Shown: positions 11,058 to 26,708 of the stretch, one piece after another
Layout of the letters: each line of letters begins with the position of its first letter
How positions within the stretch are numbered: position 1 is the stretch's first letter
Origin: Absidia repens
Lineage: Eukaryota; Mucoromycota; Mucoromycetes; Mucorales; Cunninghamellaceae
DNA: 64,000 nt
Direction: 5' to 3'
Assembly (NCBI GenBank): GCA_002105175.1
Contig: MCGE01000038.1
Location: forward strand, 330,039 to 394,038
Notes under the pieces: model-generated
What the model saw: only the letters and a program-made list of their open reading frames with translations
What the model was told of the DNA's origin: nothing
The model's database searches: none
Translations under genes and position numbers: made by a program

Positions 11058-14000
11058 ATGCATCGACCGTCTTTATTTTCAAAAAGACAGGAGCCTACTT
11101 GCCCGCCTTGCTTCAATTGTCAATTACCAACAAATTCATGTACCAATGGAGGCTCATGTGAGCCAAGCGGGACTTGTTCTTGTCCTGTTGGTTGGGGTAA
11201 GATTGATCGCTTTATTGAAACATACGCTATTTTGATACATACTAATCTCTATTTATAAAGGTGATATTGATTGTGGCTCCCCGTTATGTGGCTCCCTTTA
11301 TGATGAAAACAGACCTCAAAGACAACAGAATCAAGACTGTGCTTGTGATGATGGGTAACTAGTGAAATATATACAAACAGAGACGGATAAAGGATTATAC
11401 ATGATGATTTACCTGTATATTTGTTAGATGGGGCGGAGTCAACTGCAATGTATGTCAAAACGATTATGCATGTCAAGGTGGCAAGGGTGGAAATGCAACC
11501 TGTATAAAATCAGCAATTGGTCTCAAATCAATGCATGCTTGGTGCTCAACGACAAGTAAGAAATAACCAATCATAATAGAACAACAGAAACGAGAATGAT
11601 TTACTGATGTGTGGGGTGGGGATTATATATAATTATATGATAGATATACCATGGATCGACAATACTAGGGTTTCCTTACAATGCGATTGGGAGTCAAATC
11701 AATGCATATTCCAGTTCTGGAAGGATCAAGAAGAACAATTCTATTGTGAAATGTCTGAATGCAGTCAAACTAGTAAGTAAACCATCCATCGTCACAGAAT
11801 CAAAGGGATCCTTTATATTGATATACATATCTCTTTGTAAAGTTTTATCTTCGGGCGATCATGATGTGCACGGTCAATGCGCGAAGTCGACTTGTGGATG
11901 TATGAAGGATGCTTTTATGTGTGGAAGAGAGGTGGATATGTCTGAACTCGTCAAGAATGTGAAAGGTCCCTCTGAATGGTATTGTAAAGATGGACAAGAT
12001 TGCTGGTACAATGGTAAGAAGTCATTTCACGCTTTTTTTGATACAGTGCTTTCGTTTTCTTAACATCAACCCATCTTGGAGGGTTTTTTTCTTCTTCTTT
12101 TAATTAGAATACTCCACCTTGGTCAGTGTATTTCCCGATAATATCAATTTGGCTTGTGATGTTGGTGAATGCGTCAATGAACAAGATTACCTCGATGTCA
12201 AACCAGTGGTAATTTTTATGCAAATGCCCAGTTGCTATGCATCACTAACGTTTTATTGTCTTTTTAATTAGGATCGGTCCTTTTCACGTTACACGGAATC
12301 GGTGATTGTACTTGCCATCCTGCTTGCTTGCTTGATCATCTATGTCGTGACGAAGATAACAGCCAAGAGACAAAAACGGCTTTTTGGGACGCAAATTCGA
12401 TTGACGGATGACGATCAAGATGATGATGATGTGAATGCCTACCTATCAGATCAACAGCCCGTGCAACTTACTTTTGAAAACATTTGCTACAATATCGGTA
12501 ATACTTACTTATTCTTTGTCTTTCTCTCTCATGCCCTTGAAATATTGTCAGTTCAACTAACTTTTTTTTTTTTTAATATTATTATTAGGAGGGGAACGGG
12601 TTTTGTCAGACGTGACGGGTTACACGGAGCCTGGACAATTGATGGCAGTAATGGGTCCTTCCGGTGCTGGTAAATCCACTTTACTGGACATTCTAGCTCG
12701 AAAACACAAGTGTGGGGTCACAAGTGGCCAGGTCTTGGTGAATGGAAAACTACCTGATCGAAAACAATTCAAACGAATGACGGGCTATGTCGATCAAGAT
12801 GACACGCTGATGGGTGTATTGACTGTGCGGGAAACGTTGATGTTTGCGGCGATGCTTCGACTGCCACGTAACATGCCGCTTCGATACAAACAACGCCGGG
12901 TGCAAGATGTGATGAAGGAATTAGGCATTGACGGTATTGCTGATCATGTGATTGGCATCCCTGGTCAACAACGTGGGATCAGTGGTGGTGAAAAACGTCG
13001 GGTCAGTATTGGTAAAGCCTTGGTGACAAGCCCTCAACTGCTTTTCCTGGATGAACCAACCAGTGGTCTGGATGCCTACAACGCAAGTATGGTTATGTCT
13101 TGTCTCAAACGCCTCTGTCGTCAAGGAAGCCGGACTATTATTGTCACAATTCATCAACCTCGTTCCAATATCTTCAAATTATTCGACTCCCTCATGCTAT
13201 TGGCATCTGGAAAATTGGTAAACTTTTGTCTTGGGTGATGTGTCTAGTTTTTTTATTTTTAATTTTAATTTTATTTTTATTTCCATAGATTTACTTTGGC
13301 CCTGCGAACACCACTTCTCGCTACTTTAGTAGTCTTGGCTATTCAGTGCCATCTGATTACAATATTGCAGATTACCTTAGTAAGTTATTTTCAATATAAA
13401 GGACTTGAATCACGTACTTATGATTCTTCTTTTTTATTATATATATATATACATGAACAATAGTTGACTTGACGATAAAACGACCAGACGATATGAATGA
13501 CCAACGATTACGACGCACATCTTCAAGAACAAGTAGTGTGGTGCTTCACAACAATCCATCCGATGAACAATTAGACGATTTACACTCATCGCCGGAATCA
13601 TCATCATCAATAGCAGCAGCAGAAGCAGCGGCAACACTCTTAGAGGGGGATAATGTGGCAGATCAACACGAAGAGTACGACCTTTTGACTGAAGCAAATC
13701 ATGCACATCACTTGTTTGGTTCATATAAGGACTCGGCTCTTGCTCGACGGACCCTGGCGCATGTACAGAAGGCAAATGGTGGGGCGACTAGGGATGCATC
13801 ATATTCTGTGTGGGTGAACTCAAAAAACCATCAATCGAATTCCTTTTCCTTATTACAATTCTGGCATGAACTGGTAAGAGGGATGATATGAATGGGGCAT
13901 ACTCACGCATTTTGATATTCACTATTGAACAATACTTCGTATATACCCACTAGTCACTTTTATCTTCACGAACATTTATCAATCTCTATCGAAACCCGTT

Positions 14001-14927
14001 CTTGTTTTTTGCTCATTTTTTCTGCTCTTTGGTGCTTGGAGTGCTCCTGGGAAGTCTATTTTGGCAAGTGGAAATTGATTTGACGGGTGTCCAAAATCGA
14101 CTTGGTGTTCTCTTCTTTACATGTGCACTGCTTGGGTTTGCATCGACCAGTGCTTTGGATATGTTTAGCAAAGAACGGGTGTTGTTTATGCGGGAAAGAG
14201 AAAGCGGTTATTACAGTCCTGCTAGCTATTTTTTGGCCAAGGTCGCATTTGATGTTTTTCCTTTGCGTTGTTTTCCTCCTTTGGTGATGGGGTCCGTGAT
14301 GTACTTTATGATTGGTTTGAACCCTACAATGTCGGTGTTCCTGAAATTTCTTTTGGTCCTGGTCTTGTTTAATCTGGCAGCGGCTGGTCTGTGTCTTTGT
14401 TTCGCCTGTCTCTGCAAAAGCGTCTCTGTAGCAAATCTATTGGCGAATTTGACAATGCTTTTCTCCATGCTGTTTGGCGGGTTTCTATTGAATAAAGGTA
14501 AATTCATATTATTTTATTTTTGAAAAATTAATGGTAATCATCCTTTTTTTTTCCCTTCTTAGAACACATTCCGGCGGTTCTCAGGTAAGAAGAGGATAAT
14601 TGAAAATATAACTAGTCATATGAAGATGAAAGCTCTGATATTGACGAAAATTCTTTATTTTTGGTCACGGACAACTGCAGCTGGTTACAGTACCTCAGCT
14701 TCTTCAATTACGGATACGAAGCGTTGATTGTGAACGAACTCAAGGATATCACATTGCGGGATAAGACAATTGCAGATATTCAAATTCCTGGTCCTATCAT
14801 TCTGGCAAGATTTGGGTTTAATGGGCAAGCATTTTGGCGTGATGTGAGTCGACTTGGTGCCTTTGTGATGGTGACAATGGTGGCATCTTTCCTCTTTTTG
14901 AAGTATTTGGTCAAGGAAAAACGATGA
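11058..14927 (+). CDS. ADP1: ABCG-type ABC transporter with extracellular EGF-like region (ADP1-like)
   Basis: Half-size membrane ATPase of the ADP1 type: an extracellular Cys-rich N-terminus, one membrane helix, a nucleotide-binding domain, then a six-helix permease. Thirteen exons are supported (11058-11196, 11261-11354, 11428-11555, 11644-11772, 11843-12013, 12108-12208, 12272-12497, 12589-13217, 13289-13379, 13464-13873, 13954-14497, 14563-14584, 14681-14927), at least 976 residues. Two EGF-like modules show CTNGGSCEPSGTCSCPVGWG and CACDDGWGGVNC. The ATPase has Walker A GPSGAGKST, signature ISGGEKRR and Walker B LLFLDEPTSGLD. Permease signatures include FFNYGYEAL near the end. The transported substrate is unknown. 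The 5' end is unresolved: the in-frame hydrophobic stretch just upstream (11004-11057) would make a signal peptide but has no ATG. An upstream exon or a sequence error is likely. Confidence 0.9.
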
Positions 14928-15201
14928 TGGTCATTCATAGAGTTATTATTATAATTTTATTCCAATACGGATATTTTGTTGTGTACATTAGTATAGCTAT
15001 TTGTAGAGTTTAGCACACCTTTCCCCATTGTTACCCTGTCATATTTATTATTCCCGCTTCTATAATAAAAAAAAAATTCACGAATTTGACTTATTCAATA
15101 CAATGTGATGGATAGTGATGGTTTGGTATGATTCAATGACGACTAAAATAAAGATTTACTATAATAGTTAAATTATGAAAAGATATCAAAACAAAACAAT
15201 A

Positions 15202-15236
<35 letters not shown>

Positions 15237-15428
15237 CGATGAAGATAATTATAGTAATTTCTTTTTATTGGAAGACATTGGATATAATTCAGTAAAGGTT
15301 AGAATAAATACGACTACTATACTAAATAAATAAAATCTAGCGGAGGAGAGATATCAAAAGTAAAAAACAGCGAAAAAAAAAAGTATTGAAGAGTCATTCT
15401 AACTAGTGGGAGGGAAAAATCGACCATT
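14928..15428. other. convergent 3' spacer with A-run
   Basis: 3'-UTR-like AT-rich sequence between the ABC transporter (+) and the Nudix gene (-). AATAAA-type signals occur near 15063 and 15148, and there is a run of about 30 A at about 15205-15234. No coding signal was seen. Confidence 0.5.
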
Positions 15429-16259
15429 TCACCCTTTTTTGAAGAGGGCCTTGAGTCCATTGGAAAAGGAAGATTGCTTGGTTTCGTTCGGCGGGGTCAA
15501 AGACATATCGGGGACTGGCGATGATATAGACACAGACGAAGGTGGAATCAGTGTTGACAATAACGGTTGCTGTTGTGGTTGTGATATAGAATTGGATTGG
15601 TTGGCTGGGTTGAGACTAGATAGCATCATTGCATCCCGCATGTATTGTCCCTTCACTACCAGAAGAGCCTCGTCGTAGGTATACTATTAATAATAGTAAA
15701 AGATGATGAATATGAGAGAGTTCCATCCAAAGTTCCATCTAAATGTTTCATATCATCTACCCCCCTTTCCAAACTTACCCATCGACGCTCCCGTTTCTTC
15801 TTTTCGGGGAACTTTTTACAAACTTCGTCAATTTCCAATTCAAAGATCCAGTGGTGTGCCTTGATCTGTTTTTTCGTTGCTTCTTCAAATATACCGAGTT
15901 GTCGAGTAATCCTCCCCTTGATGCCAGCTTCTTCCCAAGTTTCCCGTAATGCTGCTTGTGCTTGAGTTTCATTGTCTTCCCACCCACCTTTTGGCTAAAA
16001 ATAAAATAAAGAGAGAAAAAAATAATAAAAAAGGATATTAGTTTGATGAAGATGACATCGATAAATATATGTTATTTTTGCTTACCAAAACCCAATTATC
16101 TTTATTCTTATTGGAAGAGCTGATTAATAAAAACCTTCGGTTGACAGGATCAATAGGCAAACATCCAGCTACTTGTCGTATATTGTTGTCGTCCACTACA
16201 TCATTTCCGCGTCCATGTCTTGCTTTCTTAGCGTACTCTATAGTGGGCTGCTGTTCCAT
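15429..16259 (-). CDS. Nudix hydrolase, diphosphoinositol-polyphosphate phosphohydrolase type (Aps1-like)
   Basis: Exons 16259-16086, 15994-15779 and 15683-15429 give about 214 residues. The Nudix box is complete at residues 61-83: GGWEDNETQAQAALRETWEE then AGI, with the Glu residues that bind the catalytic metal. The preceding NWVLPKGGW and following ITRQLGIFEEATKKQIKAH match the Aps1/DIPP subgroup, which cleaves diphosphoinositol polyphosphates and diadenosine polyphosphates. After the domain comes a Ser/Pro/Gln-rich low-complexity tail of about 70 residues ending in ALFKKG. The substrate class is inferred from the motif neighbourhood. Confidence 0.9.
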
Positions 16260-16724
16260 GATTAATAAAAGTCGAGAGAAAAAACAAAGAAAGAGGAAAA
16301 GAAAATGAAAAAAAAGAGGGAATTTGAAGGAAGTTCAGCCATTTTGCCAAGTCTGGATTTAAACCACCGACTGGGGGGGGAGCTCGGCTCAGCATTGTCA
16401 TTCTCAGGATCGACCATTGTCAATCAGACATTCAATGCAAGTTGTATAAGAAATCGAAAAAATGTCAAACAACACGTTGAATCAAATTTAAGAAAATGAT
16501 GGCAACGCGGGTTACCGTATTAATTTTACTGCGAATAAATTTTTGAGTTTTGACAGAAATACCATTGGCTGATAAATCGAGAATTTTCTATGCTGTGCTT
16601 CTTGGACAAATGGTGCAATTTTGGCAATATATCGAAATATTATATCATTTATACTGCATTATTATTTCTTACCTTTCTTTTAGTTTCTTAACTTTTTTGT
16701 ATTTATTTTCACATCCAAATTGGC
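16260..16724. promoter_or_regulatory. divergent spacer between Nudix and PIN-like transporter genes
   Basis: 465 bases between the two start codons, with a purine-rich block just upstream of the Nudix start and a G-run at about 16373-16380. It must contain both promoters. No specific binding site can be assigned. Confidence 0.4.
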
Positions 16725-18270
16725 ATGCTTGAACTCGTGATTTCTGCTTTACAGGTAAAATTGAACGATAAATATGTGTATATATTTTTTGGCAGCACAG
16801 GCTCCGAAACTTATCTTTTTTCTTTTATTTTATTTTTTAGGCTATTCTCCAAGTAATAACTATTGTTCTTTTTGGTGTTATATTGACAAAAACTGGTCAT
16901 TTCGATAGCTCAAAACAAAAAGTAAGTTACTAATCAAATACGCTCTACATGCATAGCACCATTAACCACGTCGTCCTCGCTCTCTTAATCCCTCGTAGTG
17001 GTTGTCTCGTCTGAATTTGACCTTCTTCACGCCATGTCTTTTGTTTTCCAACATTGCCTCTACCATTTCACTTGAAAAACTTGTTACACTATGGCCAATT
17101 CCTGTCTTCTTTTGCGCCTTCATTTTGGTCTCATGGCTGGCAGCTCTATGGATGCTCCGTCTCTTGCGTATTCAAGGCGATCACCGACAATTTGTTATTG
17201 CTTGTACCATGTTCTGTAATACAAACTCACTCCCTATTGCTATTATTACAAGCTTGGCCTTTTCTGAAGCGGGTCACCTTCTCTATTGGTGTGCGGATGA
17301 TACTCAACAAGATGTGGCCGCTCGTGGTGTGGCATACACGATTTTTTACGCCATGTTTTGCAACATTGTCCGGTGGTCTTATGGATATCACCTATTACAA
17401 CAACCACAAACTGCCCATGATGACGACCGCGATTTCAAGCAGCAGCAGCAGCAGCAGCATCTTCGTTACCCGGAGTATTCAACAACTGCGCCAACTACAC
17501 GATACGACACTCAGTATATCGAAGTAGATAATGAACTAACGCCTGCACCATCATCCATGTCAAAATCGGCCCACGAAACATCACCTCTTCTGCCAATTTG
17601 CCATAATAGCACCGACACTCTTTCGTCTCTTCGTTATCAAACACTGCCTTGTTGGATAGGACTGCAAATAAAAGCGGCTGCGCTCATCTTCCACGCCAAT
17701 ATGTCCCCTCCACTGTATGCTGCCCTTCTAGGCTTGGTGGTTGGTCTCAGTCCAGTGCAACCTTTACTTTTCAACAAGCATGCATTTTTATATCCTTCAG
17801 TGACAAAAGCTGTACAAAGTTGTGGAAAAGTGGCGGTGCCTTTGATTCTGGTCTGTCTTGGCTCTCAATTGACTTTTATTGCCAAAGAAAAAAAGCAACA
17901 ACAACAACAACAACAATCGATATCCCACCGTTCTTCTTTTTACGACCACTCCTCCTCCTCCTTCTCTTCTCGACGTGCGGTGGTGGCATCTCTTGTGGCG
18001 CGTATGATGATCGCTCCCTTGCTTGTGATAGGCATTGTACTGGCATGTTTGAAATATACAGCTATTGATTTATTGCAGGATCCTGTGTTTGTGGTGGCTC
18101 TCATCATCTTGGGGTGCACTCCCACTGCTATCAACCTGTCCCAAATATCCCAGGTCAGCGAGGTATTCGAGGAAGAAATGCTACAGGTGTTATTTTGGAG
18201 CTATGGGGTGATTTGTGTCCCAGTGATGACTGCCATCGTCTTCATTGCATTGAAAATTGTAGAAAAATAG
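16725..18270 (+). CDS. auxin efflux carrier (PIN-like) family membrane transporter
   Basis: Exons 16725-16754, 16841-16921 and 16999-18270 give about 460 residues. The N-terminal half holds five hydrophobic helices, including AILQVITIVLFGVILTKTGH then LSRLNLTFFTPCLLFSNIAS, the conserved opening of the PF03547 membrane transport family. A central hydrophilic loop contains polyQ stretches (CAGn at about 17440 and CAAn at about 17896). The C-terminal helices include the DPVFVVALIILGCTPTAINLS-like segment followed by QISQVSEV. Yeast relatives (ECM3, YNL095C) are uncharacterised transporters of the ER or plasma membrane. The substrate is unknown. The short first exon was chosen for its ATG, clean GTAAAA donor and continuous reading frame. 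Confidence 0.88.
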
Positions 18271-19231
18271 CTTTAGTTTCCCCAATAGTTAGTTTTGTAT
18301 TATTAGTATGATGTTTCCCTTACATTATTTCCTCTTTTTTGATTTATTTGATGATACCCTATTATCTCTTGTGCCCAGTTTTTTTTTTTTTTTAACCTTT
18401 TTACTACCGATATACCCATCCGCTTGATTCCTAAATAAAAATAATTTTGATGTACCCCTATTACTTATGCCCACAAGTCTTTTTATTCTTGTCCAATTAT
18501 GAATATGTACACAAACACCATGAAGCCTACAACCCTCCCTTATGTCTATTTTTATTAATTTACTAGATGTGGCTTCTATACCACCTATATATATATATAT
18601 ATATATATATACAAAAAAAAAAAAAAAAAAAAAAAGGATAGTTGTGGGTCAAACTTCGATCAACCGTCATGTTCAGCGCTCCGTCTACTGTATTCCGTAA
18701 CACTCAAATTCTTTTACTCCTACCGTATATATGTATTATTTTCTGTGGTGGTATACATATTGACACTCATAATTACAAATACAATAGACATTAGATAGAA
18801 AAGAAACACATTAGTAAATGTAAAAAGTCATGGGTATCATGATATAAATGATATATGATCTTTCATTTATTTAATTTTGATATTGCAGCTATAAAACTAA
18901 TGAAGATGAATGGATGAAACAAATGTCAATTTAAATAAACATAACGGATAAGTGAAAATGTAATAATAATACGGATAGAAGGGGCATAGAATGGAATGGA
19001 AGGCATATAAATGATAAATAGTAGTAGCTATGAAGATAATGATGATGCAATCGTATTGTAATAATGGGAATAATAATATTAAACAAAAGGGTTGTGATAA
19101 AAAATGAGAAGGAAATATAAAAATGCATATATACATATATAAAATAAAAATGAATCTATTCGTAATGGGGTTGTTTCATAAAGACGTTGAATAAATGGAG
19201 GGGAAGCTTTGACTGCGTGTGCATTATATTG
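18271..19231. other. convergent spacer with microsatellites
   Basis: About 960 bases without a gene. It contains T-runs, an (AT)n tract at about 18587-18611 followed directly by an A-run (about 18614-18635), and repeated ATA-rich stretches near 19120-19150. It probably holds the 3' UTRs of both flanking genes. Confidence 0.5.
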
Positions 19232-21874
<2,643 letters not shown>

Positions 21875-22944
21875 GATTTCAGCCCACCATCCATGCTTGA
21901 GTGTATTATGCTACTTTTTTGAAATCCAATAAATGCAGATCATTAATAAGTGTCACTTTATCCTGAATGCCTACATATAATGTCAAAGGGGACTTACCTT
22001 CCTTTTGTCTATTGTTTTGGCGGTTGTCAGTTTTCAGTTGTGCAGTCAGAATGAAAGTTGAATATAATTGAGGGATACTAGTATCCAGTAGAATATAAGT
22101 TTCCTGGCGCCGACACAAGTCCAGATGCTGTCGTTGATGTTCAAATGTTCAACGAATGGTGACGGTGTTGCCGTGGTTTAGATCGTCTTTTTTCAAAGGT
22201 GAGCCCAAGTGGAAGCCGAGAATCGATATTACCTACTTTTCGAAATAGAAGGTAGTCGAGATCTGATTAGTGTGCTCAAAAAATCGCGTGAGTGTGTTTC
22301 TGACAAGTCAAATGTCTGACATATCTGGTGTCATCGTTACCTTGTCTATTAGTGTATTTGATGAAGGTAGAGTAAATCTATCGACTAATGAGGAAATAAG
22401 AGGGATTGGCTGACTGACTGATATGAATATGTATATGAAAAAAAAGAAAAGAAAAGAAAAAAAAAGAAAAAGGAAAAGAAAAAAAGGAGGACATTAAAAA
22501 AAATAGCCATTGAAGGGGCCTTTTCTGGTGTATGAATTTCAGTGGCGGGCGAACGGTGTTTTAAATCAGACAAAAGACTACTTCAGATGAAAAAACCTTT
22601 TTTGAGGAAGAAAAACGTCCCTTAACATGACATCATTTGTTTGTGTTTAGCTCACAATAACGCAAAGAAGCACATATTATATAATTAGACCTATTTTTCT
22701 AGTCCTTTCTATTCTACCCCATATTGATCAAATAATATTTTTTTAGACGATTCATTTATTTCCCCTTTCTTGTACCACCCCTTGCTGACCCTTTGATGAT
22801 AACTAATATCATAACATGATGCACACAGCACACACCACCTGCACCAACCATCAAACATAAAATAAAGTAATGAATAAAATTTTCTTTTTTATACTAAAAA
22901 ATCACGAGTTGTATGTATAATGTATAAATCACAAGGTTTTATAA
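21875..22944. other. spacer upstream of the HSF-type gene
   Basis: About 1.07 kb with no recognised gene. It holds the 5' region of the HSF-type gene and the 3' region of the MINDY gene. There is a purine-rich tract at about 22438-22505. Short frames here lack splice support. Confidence 0.45.
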
Positions 22945-25824
22945 TCAAGATATAATGCAGTTCTTTTTTTTAGAAGGATTTGGACTGTGGGGTTGGCTAA
23001 CGATGCTATGGGGAGGATCTCTAGGGGAAATGTTATCACTATTTCTAATTCTATGGGTGGGGGTTAAAGTACTACCATCACTATTTGCTGTTTCTGATGT
23101 TCGTGCTATTTCTTCATGCTGATGTTGCTGTAATGACAGTGCAATGGCATAACTATCAAAATAAATAAAAAATAATAGTATCACAAAAAAATATTAGTGC
23201 CACACATCAACAATATCAAATATAGTTTACTTACTCCAGATCTGCTGTTTCCCGGTCCTGATTTTGACTTGAGCCACTTGTTGGTCTGATTCTAGCAGGA
23301 GGCGGTTGGACAAATTGACTATTGACAAATTCAGAGGTGCCTTGATCCACATCACCAAGAGTTTCCCAAACAATATTTTCTTCCGATACCAAACCAGAGT
23401 CCGTCACCAACGTATACAGTCGATCTGATATGGGATGTTTATATAATGTCGAAAACTATTAATGAATATAGATAAATCGTTCAGTGGCTCGCGCTGATGT
23501 ATTGTCCTCATTCTTCTCCTTTTTTTTTTTTTTTTCTTTATCTCTTCATCATCATCGTCCAGACCATAACTTACGTGGTTATTCCTAAATAGGACGCAAA
23601 GTTTGTTTTTAGGTAAAGTATCCGTCAGTAATTCAATCCCGTAATACGTCAATTGAGTTGCAGAATTTTCCAAAAATTGTGATGCCACTAGACCTATTAT
23701 GAATGGAAATGAGAGAAAATAAAAAAAAAAAGTGTCATTTTTTAATCAGGGCATTGATCCACTAAATCCGCGCAGGATTTTTACATTTTTCATTTTGTCT
23801 CCTTACCATCATGTATATTGCTTTCCCTAGTAGCTATTTTGGTCTCATCTACATCTTCTTTTTCGTCATTGTTATCGTTGGTATCCAAATCCGATTCAGC
23901 TCCCCTGACTATACATTCCACAATGCCATTATAGGATTTGCAACGATTGACCACACGATACCCTTCTTCATCCTTGTAAACAAAACAATACAAGAAGTAT
24001 GATTAGTTTATCCTCGCGCCCCTATTATTTTTATTTTCTTTTTTTGCTCTTCTTACCTGAGGATCGATAATCCAACCATGAACGAGATCTACATCAAAGA
24101 GATCGAACAACGCCAGCTCCTCGGTCGGTTCGAAATCATGGATCGAGGAGAATTGGACATTGACATCTACAAATCAGGAATAAGAATTTTCGATGATCAC
24201 ATGCAACCCCCCTATTTAAAGTTTTTTTGTTTTTTTTTGTTTTTTTACCTAGCCCCGTTTGCAGTCGCGGTAATATCGATAAAGCCGTATCTAGATTGTG
24301 CCTATAGGTTAAAACATGTTCCATGGTCGCTTGTCGAGTCAATGAAGACTTCCTCGGTTCTTGACGTTGGTTTGTAGGTGAAGCAGGTGGATGTTGTGCC
24401 GATGGTGATTCTGGAGCCTATCAAACAAAATTAATTCAGGTTATGACAAATAATAATAGTAATAATAATATAGACAGTATACCTTGATATCCGAAGGCGC
24501 ATGATTCAACAAGTAATCACCAAGAATTCCCAATAAATATTCAAATGTCACCGTCGTTCTTTCAAAAGGCTGCATGTTCAAATCTCCACGAATAAAGAGG
24601 ACATTGCATATTGATACTAACGGACAAGGGCCATTTTCTACATGATAAAAACCAAAAATTAAAGATGAATATTGTTTCGAATTCCACTCTCCAACCCCAA
24701 CCCTCTCCCATCTACCCTTCTCTAAATTCTTTTAGTGACTCCCCTACCATTTTGAGTGATGATTCGAACAACTCGGCTTGTGTTTGTGTTTGGATCGAGC
24801 CAATCAATTGACTTGACTAGGTATTCGTGATCCAAAGAAGGAGGTTGGTACTGTGAGACACGATTTCTATTCTTGTCTGTCGTTTGGTCTTGTCGTATTA
24901 CTGATGCATCGTTTGTAGTAGGTTGTGAGGAAGAGATATGCTGATTCTTTGAGGTCGATGATGATGACGATGACGGTGGTGGTGGCGGCGGCGGTTGTAG
25001 TGAAGATGATGCAGATCCGTCCGATCCGTCAGGATGTAATGCTGTTTCATTGTCCGATGGTTCTAGTTCCAGGTGTACTTTGTTGTTAACCTGCCCTGTT
25101 TCTACTACTATTCCAGCTGCCAATGATGTTGCCGTCTTTGATGCAACATTTTCTTTTGTTGAGACTTCACTAGCATGCTGAATTGTCGAGCCCAAGGCAA
25201 TTTCATGACTTGTATGTGTAAGGGAGTTTGTCGAAGATGAATCAACTGGTTCTGGTTGAGTAGTCGTATCAGTATTCACTGGAGAAATAGGTATCATAGT
25301 GTCAAACTTGGGCTGTGTTGTTTCTATTGCTGTGCAGAGTGGTTGGTTTACTTCGTTGGATACTGTCGGCGATAGAGCATTTTGTTGAGGATGGGGTTCT
25401 ATGAAGCCAGGCTTTTCATCATGGTGTTGGGCGGTAATAGTTCTATCGCCATCTTCTGTTGCAGTTGGAGTCGATTCCATCTTTTGAATATCTTGTTCTT
25501 TTCCAAGCACGTTGATGTCATCTAAATATACCAAATAAAAGAAGTTTGGACAAAGACATGCAGTTAGCTTCAAAATATGTAGTATCGTGATGAGCTGGCT
25601 CTGACTTCCTTACTCTGTTTATGCAAAAAGGAAGAGGGGGAGGACGAGGAGGAAGAATGAATAGGAGGGGAAGAGCTAGATACCATATCAAAGTAAAAAG
25701 CAAGTGATAGCACGGAAGAAAAGAAAAACGTAGGCTAACACAAAAAAAAAAAAAAAAGAGAGGTTCGGTGAATGAAATGTTTAGCAAAGATGCTGTTGTC
25801 TTGAACACAGACTTACCGCGTCAT
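22945..25824 (-). CDS. MINDY-family (MINDY-1/2, Miy1) deubiquitinase with CaaX terminus
   Basis: Cysteine protease that trims K48-linked polyubiquitin. Ten exons: 25824-25817, 25675-25614, 25521-24748, 24637-24483, 24417-24249, 24166-24057, 23972-23807, 23693-23575, 23455-23235 and 23152-22945, about 663 residues. The catalytic region starts after a low-complexity Thr/Ser/Pro leader of about 260 residues. Visible active-site elements are the oxyanion Gln and catalytic Cys in ITQNENGPCPL (Cys about residue 286), His in LVHGWIIDPQ (about 419), and the downstream NHFSTLYKH block. A ubiquitin-binding motif, LDYAIALSLQQHQHEE, lies near the C-terminus. The protein ends KKKNCIIS, a CaaX prenylation box as reported for MINDY-1/2. 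The first coding exon is only 8 nt; it was chosen because it gives ATG, consensus donors and unbroken frame. Confidence 0.9.
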
Positions 25825-25944
25825 GTTACCGAATGATCTAACAGATACCAAGAGAATTAAAATGTGATTTTTTTTTCTTTTCATCATCATCATCAGTATC
25901 TTTACACCTTATATTACTATAACTCTCAGTAATCAATCAATACA
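25825..25944. promoter_or_regulatory. 120-bp bidirectional spacer between MINDY and YOP1 starts
   Basis: The ATGs of the minus-strand MINDY gene and the plus-strand YOP1 gene are 120 bases apart. The interval contains a T-run and a CATCATCATCATCA repeat. Such a short gap implies overlapping or shared promoter elements. Confidence 0.6.
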
Positions 25945-26708
25945 ATGGAAAACGTTAAAGCTACCTTTAAAACAACAGAAGAAAAATGGGATAGGTACCT
26001 GAGCCAATCTTCCCGCCTTTGCCAAGCCGAAGAATTCACCAAAATTCCCAAGGTCTACCTGTCCATAATATTGGGATCAGTTGTATTTATTTTATTATTT
26101 TTAAATGTGTCTGGTCAACTTATTAGCAGCTTCATTGGTTGGTTTTATCCTGGTAAAAGGGAAAAAAAATTTTTTTTTTTGTTCAATGCAAATATCTCAT
26201 GCATACCATTTCATTTCTACTGTATAACTTAGCTCATGCCACTGTAAGTATTTGTTATGAATGTGATTCAGTGACGTAAATTTACGTTATCCCTTTTAAT
26301 TCATATCTTCTAGTTACATGCCATTGAATATCCATCCCATGAATTGAGACAGCAGTGGCTCACCTATTGGGTAGTCCTTGGTCTTCTGCAGTCTATTGAG
26401 TATTTTGAAGACACAATTTTGTATTGGATGCCGTTTTATTATCTTTTCAAAACCGCCTTTCTTCTATACTTGATGCTTCCTTCAGTGACAGTAATGATGA
26501 TGATTATAATTATTTGTATATTTTTTCTTTTCTTGACTCAAGGATTTCCATATATTTATATATATATATATATATATATTAGGGAGCAAGTACCTTATAT
26601 ATGCTTTTATTTCAACATCATGGCCATGCTAACAAATTAAGCCCTGTGAATAAAGCAAAACAAGCCGTAAAAAGGGCCCGCTCGTCCTTGAGGAAGAGTA
26701 GTCAATGA
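25945..26708 (+). CDS. YOP1: YOP1/REEP (DP1/TB2/HVA22) ER-shaping membrane protein
   Basis: Reticulon-like hairpin protein that stabilises curved tubular ER. Exons 25945-26152, 26233-26243 (11 nt), 26314-26490 and 26583-26708 give about 173 residues. Recognition rests on the core segment HAIEYPSHELRQQWLTYWVV then YFEDTILYWMPFYYLFKTAF, matching the TB2/DP1 signature (AIES..DD..WLTYWVV....E). The long hydrophobic segments form the two hairpins. The basic C-terminus (KQAVKRARSSLRKSSQ) is cytosolic. The 11-nt exon is needed to complete the FYPAHAT block. The third intron ends in a (TA)n tract immediately before its AG. Confidence 0.93.
26557..26580 (+). repeat. (TA)n microsatellite at an intron acceptor
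   Basis: About 11 TA units directly precede the TTAG acceptor of the last YOP1 intron, replacing the usual polypyrimidine tract. Confidence 0.85.
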
